64,000 bases of DNA from Leucogyrophana mollusca (lineage: Eukaryota; Basidiomycota; Agaricomycetes; Boletales), in assembly GCA_021014945.1 (NCBI GenBank), contig MU266449.1:17721-81720 (forward strand), in the 5' to 3' direction. This document shows, piece after piece, positions 24,991 to 36,104 of the stretch. The notes below the pieces were generated by a model that was not told the DNA's origin, made no database searches, and saw only the letters and a program-made list of their open reading frames with translations. Each line of letters opens with the position of its first letter. Positions within the stretch are counted from its first letter, which is position 1. A program made the translations under genes and the position numbers.

Positions 24991-26367
24991 TTAGCGAGTA
25001 TGAGGTAGGTTGCTGATGTTCGTTTGTCGTTATTGTATGTTAAAAACGCAATGCCGCCCAGGTTCTACAAACGACGTGTAACGTCTGGACCACTATTTAT
25101 TGTGATACCATCCACTCGCAATATCTGCTATTCCAGCATTTTTTTAGAGATTTGATTTGGTTTTTTTTTTCGCTGCTGTTCGGGTGTGCTGTGATCTTCT
25201 GGTAATAGCAAATAGCCAGAGCCTGGAAGTCAATTCTGGTAGTTGGTAGGTGTAAAGGATGTTGGGTATATCCCCGTTGTATGTTTGAATTGTGAAGTTG
25301 AAGCGTTGGCGTTTTATTTCTAGTCGGCATGGCCTCGTTCGTGGTCATTCAAGACATGCGTTTTGTGTTCGTCCTCACTGAGCATTTGCTTAGCTACAGG
25401 GTGCTCAAGGGTTTTGCCGGACAAGTGGGGAATGTCGATCAGTAATATTATTGGCAAGTATCACGACCTTCACCTCGAGCTGATGATACCCACCAGCTAC
25501 CACGAAGTCCAGAATCCACCGAGTGTGAAGACCCGAAGGTTTGTTGATTCAGCGTGCATCTTTGTCTCCTGATCGACGAGCTGAGATTGTTTGGGACTTG
25601 GAACTCTCGCTCTTGTCAGAACATACAGTACCTTGCATGACCCAGTACTGGACGTTCTTTCGTCAGAAGTACCCAGCATCAGGGTGCTCGTCCATTCTCT
25701 CTCTTCAGATTCGGGGCGCCATGGATCAGGTAGTTCGTACGTGTCTATTTCGTGCACTCGTTAACGCACTGCCCTGATCCTGGTATAGTGTCTCCACAGA
25801 GTGACCAGCCTTTATTGCGTGAACATGCAAATCACATCCAGATACTCGCCGGAGTAGTAACATCCGCAGCTTGCAAACCTCGACATCCCGAATCAAAAAA
25901 ACGGCTGGAATGCTGATGAACTATCGCCCACCGTGCTGGAAGGTCGATCCACAACTCTATCGTCACCTTAGTGGGGAGTGGGGGATCGCCAGTGCGGCCA
26001 TCCAGGCTGAGCGACCGCATTCTTATCCGCCGTTCCTCCAAACCTTAACGAGTTGGTCATCGGTGGTAGTAACGATCCCACACGACTCCTCTTCAGTCGC
26101 CTTCTTTGGCAGCAACGAAAGGAACAATGGGTCCCGTGGCGCGGTGGTGGTGTCCGGTCGTTGGTGTCGCGACGCCCCGAAGTTTCGCGTGGCCATCGAA
26201 TCTCATATCTTACCGAAGGACCTCTGTCGTCAGGCTTCATCCATCAATCGCACAATAAATGTCACCAGAAAGAGGACCTGTGCATAGCAGTACAAGACCC
26301 ATCGTATACGCCATGTAAATTCGAAATCCTCTTCCACCACACAAGACCCAGCTTCGAAACCAAGTTA
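24991..26367. other. Intergenic stretch, possible unrecognised exons
   Basis: About 1.4 kb. A poly-T run near 25160 follows the SH3-protein gene. Plus-strand frames near 25440-25570 and 25790-26000 (for example KYHDLHLELMIPTSYHEVQ and DQPLLREHANHIQILAG) read like protein, but I could not chain them into a gene or recognise a family. They may be a decayed gene. Confidence 0.3.
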
Positions 26368-27323
26368 TTAAAAGTGGCGAGGAATCTTCCGAGGTTTCGT
26401 CTCCTCGTCGTCAGAAGCTGATGCAAGCTGTCGTTTGGAAGAGGCGTCGGGCGTGGGATGGTAGATTTCCGCCTGCACATAATCATAATCGATCAGGCGG
26501 GTCAAATAGCGCGCGTACTGCCGCCCTTCCTCGATAACTACCTCGCTGGTGATAGGCTGACGGGAGGCTCGTTCGGCTTCTGGCCACTTTGTGCAGTCTG
26601 CGACAGCCGCTCGAAGAGTCTCGCGCAGCCAGTCGGACGTTTCAATCCTTTTGATGTCAGCGTAATACTGACGCGAGATTAAACTGTCAATATAATCGGC
26701 ATCAGCCTTGTCGTCAAGCTCTGCGAGAGTGTGCATGGCATTGGCCCGCATTTCAGCGACGGGTGGAGGTTGATAGCGGACACCGATCGCCCTGGCAAGA
26801 GTGCGTAACAGGTCCCCCAGTGGGGATCTCGTCTGGAACTTTTCGGGGACGTAGTGGTCCGCGCTGAGATAAAGGGCCTTGCTTGCGCCGCCGACAATGT
26901 GTCCACTGTCCACTGTTGCTTCGTTGAACACGTCAAATAGGTAGTTGCCTCGACCGTCTGGGGTCATGTCATTTGGCGTGTAAGCGATCGCAGTATGCAT
27001 CATCACATGCAAGAATGACTCGATATCGTCGGTAAGCTTGCGCGCTGGCGGCAACCCCGGGTTTTTCAGGACAGCGGCTGACGCGAATTGCCATGTACCC
27101 TGAAGACAAGGGTGTGTCAGTCAATGAGTCAGTCACCAAATGCTTCGTGCAAGCGGACTGGACAAGTGCTCACCTGAGTGCGAGTGGAACGGCGTGAAGG
27201 AAACGAGGGGCGAGGCCCGAAGTGGGTGTACAGCTGGACAAGCGGACCCACTTGGTCGCCTAGGGGCACAGATCTTTCAGAGGTCTGCGAGAAATCGCTA
27301 CCAGATTGTGATTCATCAGACAT
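26368..27323 (-). pseudogene. Truncated FunK1 fungal-type protein kinase
   Basis: FunK1 kinases are a family greatly expanded in mushrooms. Two exons (27323-27174 and 27099-26368) join in frame to give 293 residues. The segment GTWQFASAAVL followed by KLTDDIESFLHVMMHTAIAYTP is the standard post-catalytic block of FunK1. The C-terminal lobe is present, ending in a basic tail (EETKPRKIPRHF). The N-lobe, the HRDIS-type catalytic loop and the DFD-type metal site are missing. The only start, an ATG at 27323, sits just before the activation-segment region. I see no upstream remainder on the minus strand to 28000, so this is probably a 5'-truncated remnant. A short expressed protein remains possible. 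Confidence 0.7.
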
Positions 27324-28001
27324 CGGGGGTATGCAGATGTGTGGGTAATGGACGAACGATGGCTTTCGGACCTCAGGCATACTTAAAGCTCGAGTATATC
27401 AGTGCGCTGTGGTCACTCGCGGTGACCACGAACATGGCTAACGTTTTGTCAATAAAAACGCACCTTTGTTGTGCCACAGCGGTCCCACCCAGCCCACAAC
27501 TCCTTATTAAGATGACGGTGGCAGGACACATGGAACCCCCAAACGAGAATGTGTCCGGGAATGTGATTGGAATAAATATTGTTTTTTTTAGTAGTTCGTT
27601 ATCGAAGCTATTGAGTTGCGCTATGGGCTACTTTGTTCGAATTGAATCCCCCAAATCAACCATCTCTCCCATTCCCACCTTCCCACCAAAGGATAGCGAT
27701 GGCGCAGTTCATGACAGGGAGCCTGACGTTGGCTGTGTCGAAGGAAATTGTGCGCACAAGCGCGCGGGCGATGGGCCGAGTGTCTGTGACAGCTTCGGTG
27801 CCAAGAGCTACAAAAGCGCAGCTGGGGACGCCGCAAGGGCGAAGTACTCGGGAGGAGAAAGCGCGTCCAGGTAGGGTGTGGGACGCTTCGGCGGACACTC
27901 CTCTTTTCCGAGGGATAACGCGAAGTCCCGTCGAGGGAGACGCGAATGTGCTGTTTAGCGGAATTGTGCGTGTTGCATGCAAGCTTCACCAAGAAGCCCC
28001 T
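27324..28001. other. Region upstream of FunK1 remnant, no gene supported
   Basis: About 680 bp. Long open frames exist on both strands, but they overlap and have no recognisable motif. No N-terminal FunK1 exon is visible here. Confidence 0.35.
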
Positions 28002-28226
28002 CTACTTGGAACCCAGGATCTTCCTCAAGCTGCCCTTCAGCGAGCCAGAGCTCGACTTCTTCTGAGCTGTGCGCCCGTTGGTGGAGCCGAAGACCTGGCG
28101 AAGGTCCTCGTACATCATGTGGTTATCGCGGGGGCTTTGGGCTTGGCCGAATATGGCAAATACGTTGGGTGAGGCGGGGGAGGTGGGGAAGAGGGTGAAA
28201 GGCGCGTCGATGGTGGTGAAAGACAT
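28002..28226 (-). CDS. Small hypothetical protein, 74 residues
   Basis: A single ATG-initiated frame encodes 74 residues, hydrophobic and Pro-rich at the start (MSFTTIDAPFTLFPTSP). It has a central NVFAIFGQAQSPRDNHMMYEDLRQVF stretch that could form a helix, and a Ser/Lys-rich basic end (KGSLRKILGSK). I do not recognise the family. The smooth compositional layout suggests a real gene, but no conserved domain supports it. Confidence 0.4.
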   Translation of the reverse strand: MSFTTIDAPFTLFPTSPASPNVFAIFGQAQSPRDNHMMYEDLRQVFGSTNGRTAQKKSSSGSLKGSLRKILGSK

Positions 28227-28909
28227 TTCGGGTGATGAAGTGAGGATGAGTGCAAATGCGAGAGATGCTTCAGTGGTAGACTGTATAGCTCGAAGGCTGA
28301 GGTTGATGATGAGGTCTCCATGTCAGAGTTCATGCTGCTTAAGTACCCACCCGCGAGGTGGATTGCGTTGGCCATCGAACAGAAATCGCCCAAGGGAGCA
28401 ACGAGACCGACCGAGTAAAATCACCATCTTTAGTAATTTTGGAGTATTCCACATACCTGGACCCACAAAATCGTCCAACCGAACCGTGTTACCAGGATAC
28501 GCTTCATACCCGTGGAAACACCACCAAATGCGGGAAAAACCGGGCCCGCCTGAGGACGTTGACCAAGCAATAGCAAGCAATGTGAAGACAATGCAAAGCG
28601 TTTGTTTGTGGCTCTTTGGCTACGGCTTCACAAATCAACAACCGCAAACAACTCATTGTTGGGCTGCTCCCGACACGGTTGTCTGTTATGTGTACCTCTG
28701 GGCGAACGACTGGGGGGCGGAAGCGTGATTTATAGTTTAGCAGTCACTGGGTTCTGGCACAGTAATTAAGGCAGCGACTCCCAGTCTCCCTGTGTATATA
28801 TTACTGGATATCCAGTTGTTACTGCTATGGGCTAGGTGTGTGCCCATTTGTTGCACTTCGTTGTGGTGCGACGAGGCCGAAGGCGGAAAGGGTACATATA
28901 AACTTGTTA
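28227..28909. other. Intergenic stretch, no gene supported
   Basis: About 680 bp between the small protein and the Nudix gene. Plus-strand open frames are present, but they carry no recognisable motif. It contains the Nudix 3' end. Confidence 0.35.
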
Positions 28910-29978
28910 TTAAAGCTTTGGCATATCCACACCTGACATACTCTCAACCTCGGTGAAGATGTCAAAGTTCCGAAGCAACTCTATTTCCGCAAAGACCTGT
29001 AGATATCACGTCAATATCGGCCTAGAAACTATGCGAGCAGTTCTACTTACAGTCCCTTGCCTCTTCACCACGGCTCGGTGTAATCGCCCCGATGGCCCCC
29101 CACGGAGCTCGTCCCCCTCGTATACGAATACATCTCTCCCCTCCCCATCCCGTTGCCCCTGAGGGTTGATGACTAGTTGACCAAACGCACCCCGAGACAA
29201 CTGCGCTATTTTATACTGCTGCTCGCGGGTGTTGAGCCCTCCGGTGAGCAACGGCCGCAGTGTCTCGATGATATAATACTGGGGAGGCATTAATCTGATT
29301 TTTCCGGCTTTAAACTCTTGAATGGCGGACACAGGGTCAACGAAACGTGCGGCTATGACTTCTTGCCCCCCGTCCGGAGTAGGGAGGCGGTCCTCCTTGT
29401 CTCCCGACGAGAATCCAGTGGAAGAAGACGCAGGAAGAAATACGACATAGAATTGTGTTCGGAAACGCCTGATCAAGGTCAATATGCGCGTGTACAAGAA
29501 GGGAGTGGTCACCTACCGGGATGATATTGGGGGTGTTATCCAGGTGGTGAACGGGAGCAGCGACCCGGTGTCCGCTTTGAGACCGTGATTGGAGAGGAAT
29601 GTCTGAAAGTCCAATTTCTGCTCGTGAATTGCTTTTCGAGCGTCGTCCAAGGTTGAATTGCTTGGGATAGTGCTGGAACCATCTGCGGTCGTGATTAATA
29701 GGCCAGATTCTTCGAAGGTCTCGCGAAGAGCTGTAATTGCCAAAGAGCTATCTTGTTTCGGATCATAATTTCCCCCTGGAAATACCTTGCTACTTATCAA
29801 CTCAAACAGCAAGATGGTAAACAAGGCCGCTTTTACTTACATGTGTTCCACCAAACGATCGGGCTTCCGGGTTGCGCTGGACGAGAAGTATTTCATTCCG
29901 TTCATTGACGATGATTAGACTCGCTGACGGGCGCGGCTCTGCTGGGGAAGGTTTCGCGGGTCTGGAGGAGGTGGCCAT
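28910..29978 (-). CDS. Nudix hydrolase, NUDT19/acyl-CoA-diphosphatase type
   Basis: Nudix enzymes split nucleoside diphosphates linked to another group; this subgroup usually acts on CoA derivatives. Four exons (29978-29841, 29785-29517, 29468-29051, 28996-28910) give 303 residues. The start SASLIIVNERNEILLVQRNPEARSFGG is typical, and the Nudix box follows as FPGGNYD...ALRETFEESGLLI, with the REx2EE core intact. A loop (WITPPISSRRFRTQFYVVFLP) matches the family's TP...RRFDT region. An in-frame ATG at 30173 would extend the N-terminus by 65 residues with no acidic cluster, resembling a mitochondrial leader. The C-terminus is PKL, a weak match to a peroxisomal PTS1. Location is therefore open. 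Confidence 0.88.
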
Positions 29979-30422
29979 TCCGGACTCTGCGCCTCGCTGT
30001 GAAGAAGCTGGGTATAATATTGTAAACAACCGGCTCCGGCCCGAAAGAGCACCGCGATGAGAAGAAACCGACGTGTTTGCTGCTCGATACCCGACCAGGC
30101 ACAAGTGAGTCCGGGTTCGGGGAAGAGCACCATTCACCTTCAGGAGAGGTGGAAATAACGAAATTGGGGTCATGGAATCACCTCAACCCTTCCAACATAA
30201 GGGTGAGGTTGGCTTTGGGTTCACTTGGTCACGGTTGAGAATCAAATAGTCCCATGCTATGATCGGGTTTTGGTCTGAGCTGAGGACCATAATCGCGGAG
30301 CTCAACTTTCTGATTATGGGCGCGTCTACGAAACGCGCCAGCAGTTTCAGGGAACACCTTTCGGCCCACCTCCTGGCTTTCACCACGACCTATCAGCACC
30401 TCAAATCAACCATACAACCATA

Positions 30423-32158
30423 ATGTCAGATGCAGAACACTCGCCGAAGCGCGTCAAACTGGATCTCGAACCTCTACCAAGCACCATAGTGGATGTGACT
30501 CTTCCGACGGCCGCAGATGTTTCAGCAGTCGAGGTGAGTCTAATTGCGCGTTCGAGGCACACAATTCGTGGTAGAGCTTTCGTTACTCATGCTGGAATTA
30601 TCCAGGTACATGAAGATGTGACGATGCCTGAACGATGGATCCATCTCACTTTTACTTGGGCGGGGAAGCACTTCAACCTGGAACTGGCTGAATCTGACAG
30701 GTATTTTACTACAGAACGCGATGTTGGAGGCTATCGACGCGTACTCATCTGATGTCACAGAGTATACGACTTAAAAGCTTCCTTAATGAGCCTGACAAAT
30801 GTCCCTCCAGAGAGACAGAAGATTCTTGGGCTAGTAAAAGGAAAGCTTCCTCCAGATCAGGAAAGAATGTCCGTCCGTATCACCTCCCGTGTCGTGTATT
30901 CGCTCAGCCATGGTGCCTTATAGTGCGGATATCAAACTCGTCGCTGGGAAGAAGTTCACTCTAATCGGTACGCCCGAAGGCGACGAAATCAAAGACCCCT
31001 CACGTATGTCTTCATGTTCGTGCTTTTGTGGCTAGACCCGACCGGGACTCTTGCAGAATTGGAATTTCTTCCTGACGTCGTCAACGACCTGGACGTTGAC
31101 TTTACGGAGAACCCGGCAGCGGCCACAGCTTACAAGAACGACCAGCGAAACATCCGAAAGGTCAGGGAAGCGTCGCAGAAGCTCCAAATCAATATAATAC
31201 ACCCATTGAGAGAAGGGAAGCGCTTGCTCGTTCTTGACATTGACTATAGTGAGTGGGCCACTTATGAGCAGCAGAGGGTCCAACTTCCCAACTTCATCAG
31301 CCATTTTGGATACCAAGCCACTAACCTCGGGCTCACTGCCACCTGCTGAATGTGCCAGACCTGGTTTACACGAGTTCTTAGAAGCCATATACCCCTACTA
31401 TGACATCTGCATCTGGTAAGACATTCCGGCTCCATCTTCTCTGCCCTGAGTGACGTTCCTGCCAGGTCACAGACTAGTTGGATTTGGCTAGAGACCAAGC
31501 TGGTAGAATTGGGGATGATTGGCTCGAGCCGTAACTATCATGTACATGCCTAGCTTGCTATCTTGTGTCAGCCACGTCTCACTATGTTCACAGATTTCTT
31601 TTGGTGATATCACCTGCCCTTGACAAGTGCGTGAACGTGACCACTGACTCCTCCCCCCTCTACTTAGTCCTTGACAAGACCTGCATGTTCACCGTGTTCT
31701 CGGAGCGCAATGGACAGCCATATTCACATTCAGTCAAGGCACTGCAGATCATATGGAACCACTTCCCTCAATTGTGAGTTCAGCACGCCGTCATTGGTTT
31801 TTCATTCCTCATTCATTCTACAGTAACGCAAAGAACACGATACACGTGGATGATCTAGTGAGTCCACACCTTACCGCTACATTTCATCACTCTATCTTCT
31901 CCCAGAGCCGAAACTTTGCCCTCAATCCCAATGAAGGGCTCAAGATCCACGCGTTCAAAAACGCCCATACCACCCAAGCGCTTGCGGACCGGGAACTGGC
32001 GAAAGTCGCACGATATCTGGTCCACATCGCTAGCGTAGCTGATTTCCAAACGCTCAAGCATCGAGTATGTCCTTTCTCCCCTCTGTGCATCATGCCTGCC
32101 TCATGAAAGTCGACAGGATTGGAAGGTTGTTCTAAAGAGTCTTTCCCCTCCATCATGA
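30423..32158 (+). CDS. Ubiquitin-like-domain CTD phosphatase (UBLCP1 family)
   Basis: UBLCP1 is a nuclear HAD-family phosphatase that dephosphorylates proteasomes, and CTD peptides in vitro. Twelve exons (30423-30533, 30606-30700, 30761-30868, 30924-31003, 31057-31248, 31301-31415, 31466-31541, 31594-31603, 31668-31773, 31824-31857, 31906-32064, 32117-32158) give 375 residues. The N-terminal ubiquitin-like domain contains LTNVPPERQKILGLVKGKLP. The catalytic DxDxT motif is LLVLDIDYT, with the final Thr created at the 31248/31301 junction. DKTCMFTVFSERNG, HSVKALQIIW and NAKNTIHVDDL follow as in animal UBLCP1. One exon is only 10 nt (31594-31603) and restores ISFVLDK. An N-terminal KRVKLDLE stretch may be a nuclear signal. 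Confidence 0.95.
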
Positions 32159-33090
32159 CAAATAAGATGAGCAACCCTTTTGGTGCAATTATCTACCTCT
32201 ATGGGAATTTGGTAATCCTTGGGTTTTGCATATCTGCTATCTCTGCTGTGCATGTGGACTTTGTAGCTTTTAATGAGATGTCGACCGTCGGAGGCAAACT
32301 GACTGTGGCCGGCATCGAAAAGGGGCTTTATTACGCGCCGTAAAGCTCAGACGTCCACTCACCGGAAAGGTATGGCCAGATATCGACCACACCACCAAAG
32401 CCAGGGGCGGCCAGTCCCCAACGAGGTACATCAACGGGACAGCATATAGCGATGATAAAGGTGATAGGCAGACAGTTCACGACAAACATAACGACAACGG
32501 GAGCAAAGGAGACGAACGACATATTGGACGGAGTGTGGCGGACGCGGGAGATGTGGTGACCTCCAAACTACGTGATGTCCCTACGTCCGCGGTTGGCATT
32601 GTCTGGTGTCTGATAACGACCCATCAGCCTTACCGAACAGAGGTTTGTCTTCGCCCTCTTCTATCCTTGCACTCCCGTGCATTGGGAATACCTTCAGCTT
32701 TCCTCTTCAGCTTACCTCTTTGAACCACCTCTGAAAGCGGTGGTAGGCAATGTGTGCGACAGTGTTGTTGAGGACACGGTTGAACCTGTACCGGTCGAAG
32801 GTCCATGTTCGTTAGTCTAGGCTGTAACGACAAGCTTACCCTTAGTCTTCATGGGGAAGTGCCATTATAGGTTCGTGCACGTAGAAGTCATGTTCGACAT
32901 GGAAGTCAATGTCCTGAAGGAACAGAGCTCCAAGTCAACCGCAGCTCAAACTAGGATTGAGATCTTGAGGCCTTGTAGCCCCTGAGACTTTAACGAGCAA
33001 AAAGTGAGCGAGATGGAATAACGTTATTACGAATTGTGTACACTGCGAATTTACCCCTGCCCGATCATCTCGAATGTCCCTCTTAGCGTA
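32159..33090 (-). other. Possible decayed gene, unidentified
   Basis: On the minus strand, segments read like protein: DIDFHVEHDFYVHEPIMAL near 32940-32870, FDRYRFNRVLNNTVAHIAYHRF near 32800-32710 (ending at a consensus GTAAGC donor), and a hydrophobic FAPVVVMFVVNCLPITFIIAI near 32520-32440. The first segment runs into a stop in frame. The second has a stop just upstream with no acceptor between. I could not join them, so they are either remnants of one gene or chance. I do not recognise the family. Confidence 0.3.
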
Positions 33091-34883
33091 CTATAATGCC
33101 GGGTTGGCGTAATTGACGAGATCCTCAAAGTAGGCTTGGAACCAGGTACCCGCTTCTGGTGCAGGCGTCAAAGCATCAGACTAAGGAGAAAAGCTTTGTG
33201 AGAGTGGTCGGCGAAGATGCGGGAGCAACATACCAACGAGCAGGTGGAATCGTAGCGGGGCGATGAACTGTTGCTGGTGCCATCACATTCTCCTCCGGGC
33301 TTGATCCAGGCAATCGCATCAATGAGCGTGGAGCCCGTATTGGTCGTGGGTTGTATACCAAATCCCGCGCCCTTAATATTACACCAGTCGCCCCAAGCTT
33401 GGCGGAGGTTCTGCTGTCCCGAGCGACCTTGGTCGACGATGAACTGCGCGGGGAATCCTTGCTGAGTTAGGAGGGGAGAGAGCGCCTGTAAAGGGTATCA
33501 GCAGGAACACCCAGATGGGAGCGTGCAGTGCCCGCTGACCTGGATGTACAAGAGCTCATCGTAGTTAGGGTCACCTGACGTGATAGGGTCGGGGCTGGTG
33601 GTGGTCAATGCGTTATAGTTGGCGACGTCTGCCTTGTATTATGAGATCACGTTCCAAGTCACAGGCATATCACTTACTGGTAGCAAGACCGCGGAAGAAG
33701 GGCGACTTTCCGGTAGCAGTGTACATTTGTCCAAAGAGTTGAGCAGCGGGGCTAAGGTTCGCAGGCCAGCCAAGCCATCCCGCATGCCCAGCATCAAGGT
33801 ACATATAGACACCAACAGTTGCCAATTGTTCTATTGCATAAGTGATGCAAGCCTAACCCAACGTTAAAATGAGCAGCCCGGAGCAAGCATGAGTTTTACC
33901 TTGTACGTCGTGGCGGCATTGGCGCACTTCTCAACGCTCATGTTTGTGACAAGGTTGCCCATCGAGTCGGGCTCAATTACCGCAACGACACGGACGTTAG
34001 GGTATGCTGACGCACAGCCGACAGTATTAGCGCACTCCTGTGATACAAAAATACCTATGTAGGTCGCACCTTTGATCTGTGCAACAATTTGGTCGATATA
34101 GTTGAAATACTTGGTCTGTCCATCGTCGGCAATGGTGAATTCGCCATTAGAAGCCTTAGCAGCGCAATCACGATCGGGTAAGTCGTAGATGACGATTTGA
34201 AGGAGCTGCTTGTTCCCGGAGCTCGTAGCAAGGGCATCGGCGGATGCAAGATATGTGCCGAGAGTGGGAACTTTGGCGACTTCGTCTAGCCAAGTGAAGT
34301 TCGGGATATTAGCAACCTTGGCAGCCTTGGTGGCGAGGGTAGGGTCAGTAATGTTCTGGACTGCTGCGTTGACCTCGGCAACATAGTATGGGCTCAAGAA
34401 GGTCTGACGGTACGCAGTGTGAGCATATCAACAATGACTGGTGGTGCATGCACGAACCTGGTAGCCAGTCCAAGGGTTACCCGCAGCGGCTGTGGCTGTC
34501 GAACTGGGAGCTGAGGATGTCCCGGTCGACGTTTTGGAAGCAGAAGTCGATGACGTTGGCACAGTGGAACTGGTCGTGGAAGCTGACGTTGATGCTGTTG
34601 GCCTACAGGAAAGATCCGTGAGCCTTCCTGGAGGACAGGACCCCTACGTCTGGCCTACAAGCATTGGTAGTAGTAGCTGTTTAGCTCTGTACACGTTGCC
34701 CCTGAAACGCAAGTGGTACCACCGGCTGATACAAATATGATGAGTTACAACGCATAGAGCCACCGCAAGAAAGGAAGCTTACTCCAGTTTACGCCTCCGC
34801 ATTGCCCGTAGAGCTGCACCTGCGCGCTGGCGAAGGACGGGACGAGAGCAACAAGAGCCAGAAGAGCGGCGAACTTGAACATC
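33091..34883 (-). CDS. Cellobiohydrolase II, GH6 with N-terminal CBM1
   Basis: This secreted exo-cellulase releases cellobiose from the non-reducing ends of cellulose chains. A 20-residue signal peptide (MFKFAALLALVALVPSFASA) precedes a CBM1 cellulose-binding module split by an intron (LYGQCGGVNW, then GGTTCVSGATC, then SYYYQC). A Ser/Thr linker of about 35 residues follows, then the GH6 domain from NPWTGYQ. Catalytic and substrate motifs are YDLPDRDCAA, IEPDSMGNLVTN (catalytic acid in EPDS), DAGHAGWLGWPAN, QGRSGQQ and GECDGTSN. Five or more introns fit GT-AG in frame. Domain order and motifs match fungal Cel6A, with no missing key residue. It points to a plant-biomass lifestyle. Confidence 0.97.
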
Positions 34884-34937
34884 TTGTAGAGAGTGGGGTG
34901 TACAAAGATTCCTGGCGAGCTCCTGTCTAACGAGTCG

Positions 34938-34945
34938 TTTTATAT
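34938..34945 (-). promoter_or_regulatory. Probable TATA box of the GH6 gene
   Basis: ATATAAAA reads on the minus strand about 55 bp upstream of the cellobiohydrolase ATG. A GTGGGG at 34894-34899 fits the carbon-repressor consensus SYGGRG on the plus strand, but such hexamers are common by chance. Confidence 0.5.
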
Positions 34946-36104
34946 CTCCAGGGTACATAACAAGGGATGCGGGGTAAATATCCACCGGCAATAAACCGAC
35001 AAGGGTGGAACGGAAGCACGTCGGTAGATATTTTGATATTGTAGGTGGAAGTAATCATGGGACCTGTGCATTCATCCGAAGCAACTGTCATGTCGCGTTC
35101 GGTATATTTTGTCGAAAGCTGGAGCTGATGACCCTTCTTCGCCTATGCAGCAGCACGGTAAAAAGTCGGGTTTACATACCCGACAAGCCCTGCCGCGCAG
35201 ACTACATAAGTAGGCAGAATTGGCGCGCATATGCCAGGTCATCAGAGCGTTTACCTGCATTGTCACAATGTTCCCTCCTGGTGCGCATGATACACCATAA
35301 GCAATGCGTAGGCGGCCTAAAATGTATGTCGTATGCCGCGGTCAACAGACGTCAGCCCTGGATCGGATTTATGGGTGAGACAAAAGTCACGAACGACCAT
35401 CCAAAGGGTCGGTACCTTTCATGACTTTTAACGACCCCCAACTCGATTTGGAACAGGACTGAGCATCAGAACGCAAGGGAGCGTGGTCATTCTGGAACGC
35501 ACAACATAGATTCGCACCAGGCTCGTTGAATGATGAACGAAAGTGAACGTAAGGGATAGCTGGCCGCGAGAGCTACTAACACCGTTAGCGGATACAGACG
35601 GGGGTAACCCAACATGCTCACTCAAAGACACACTCGGGACGATGTCGGGGTCAACAAGGTCAGAGTCACGGCACAGGGCTTTCTGGCACCAAGGCACAAT
35701 ATGTGACCCAAATAGAATAAGTGTCGTTGATAAAAACTCGAAGGATTTGCATCCGTCTGGTCAGCACTTCCTCAGAGCGACCACTTGAACCGAAAATGAG
35801 GCAAGATGAGGATCAAACTAGTTTCCCACGAATAACGTCCTGAAGCCAACTTATAAGAGGCACTGTAAGTGATGCTTCGGACTAATAGCTGAAGTAAGCA
35901 CAACGAAGTCCTGTCTGCAGCGATTTCAATAAACGTCACCGGTAATCCCCATTGTCAAGTATCCACCATTACACGTCGATCACTGAACCACATCACACAG
36001 TGGACACCAGTCGGATCCGGGGATGGTTGCATTGAAAAATCGATGGGAATGAATATAACATGGAAACGGGAAGAAAAGCATGCACGGTTTTACTTGTGTC
36101 ATCG
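34946..36104. other. Intergenic stretch upstream of the GH6 gene, no gene supported
   Basis: About 1.15 kb. The left part should contain the cellobiohydrolase regulatory region and the right end the NECAP 3' end. Open frames on both strands are short and show no recognisable motif. Confidence 0.4.

Noticed and set aside
27140..27874. 244-codon plus-strand frame across the FunK1 upstream region
   Set aside because: It overlaps the FunK1 exon on the other strand, starts from a doubtful position and has no motif.
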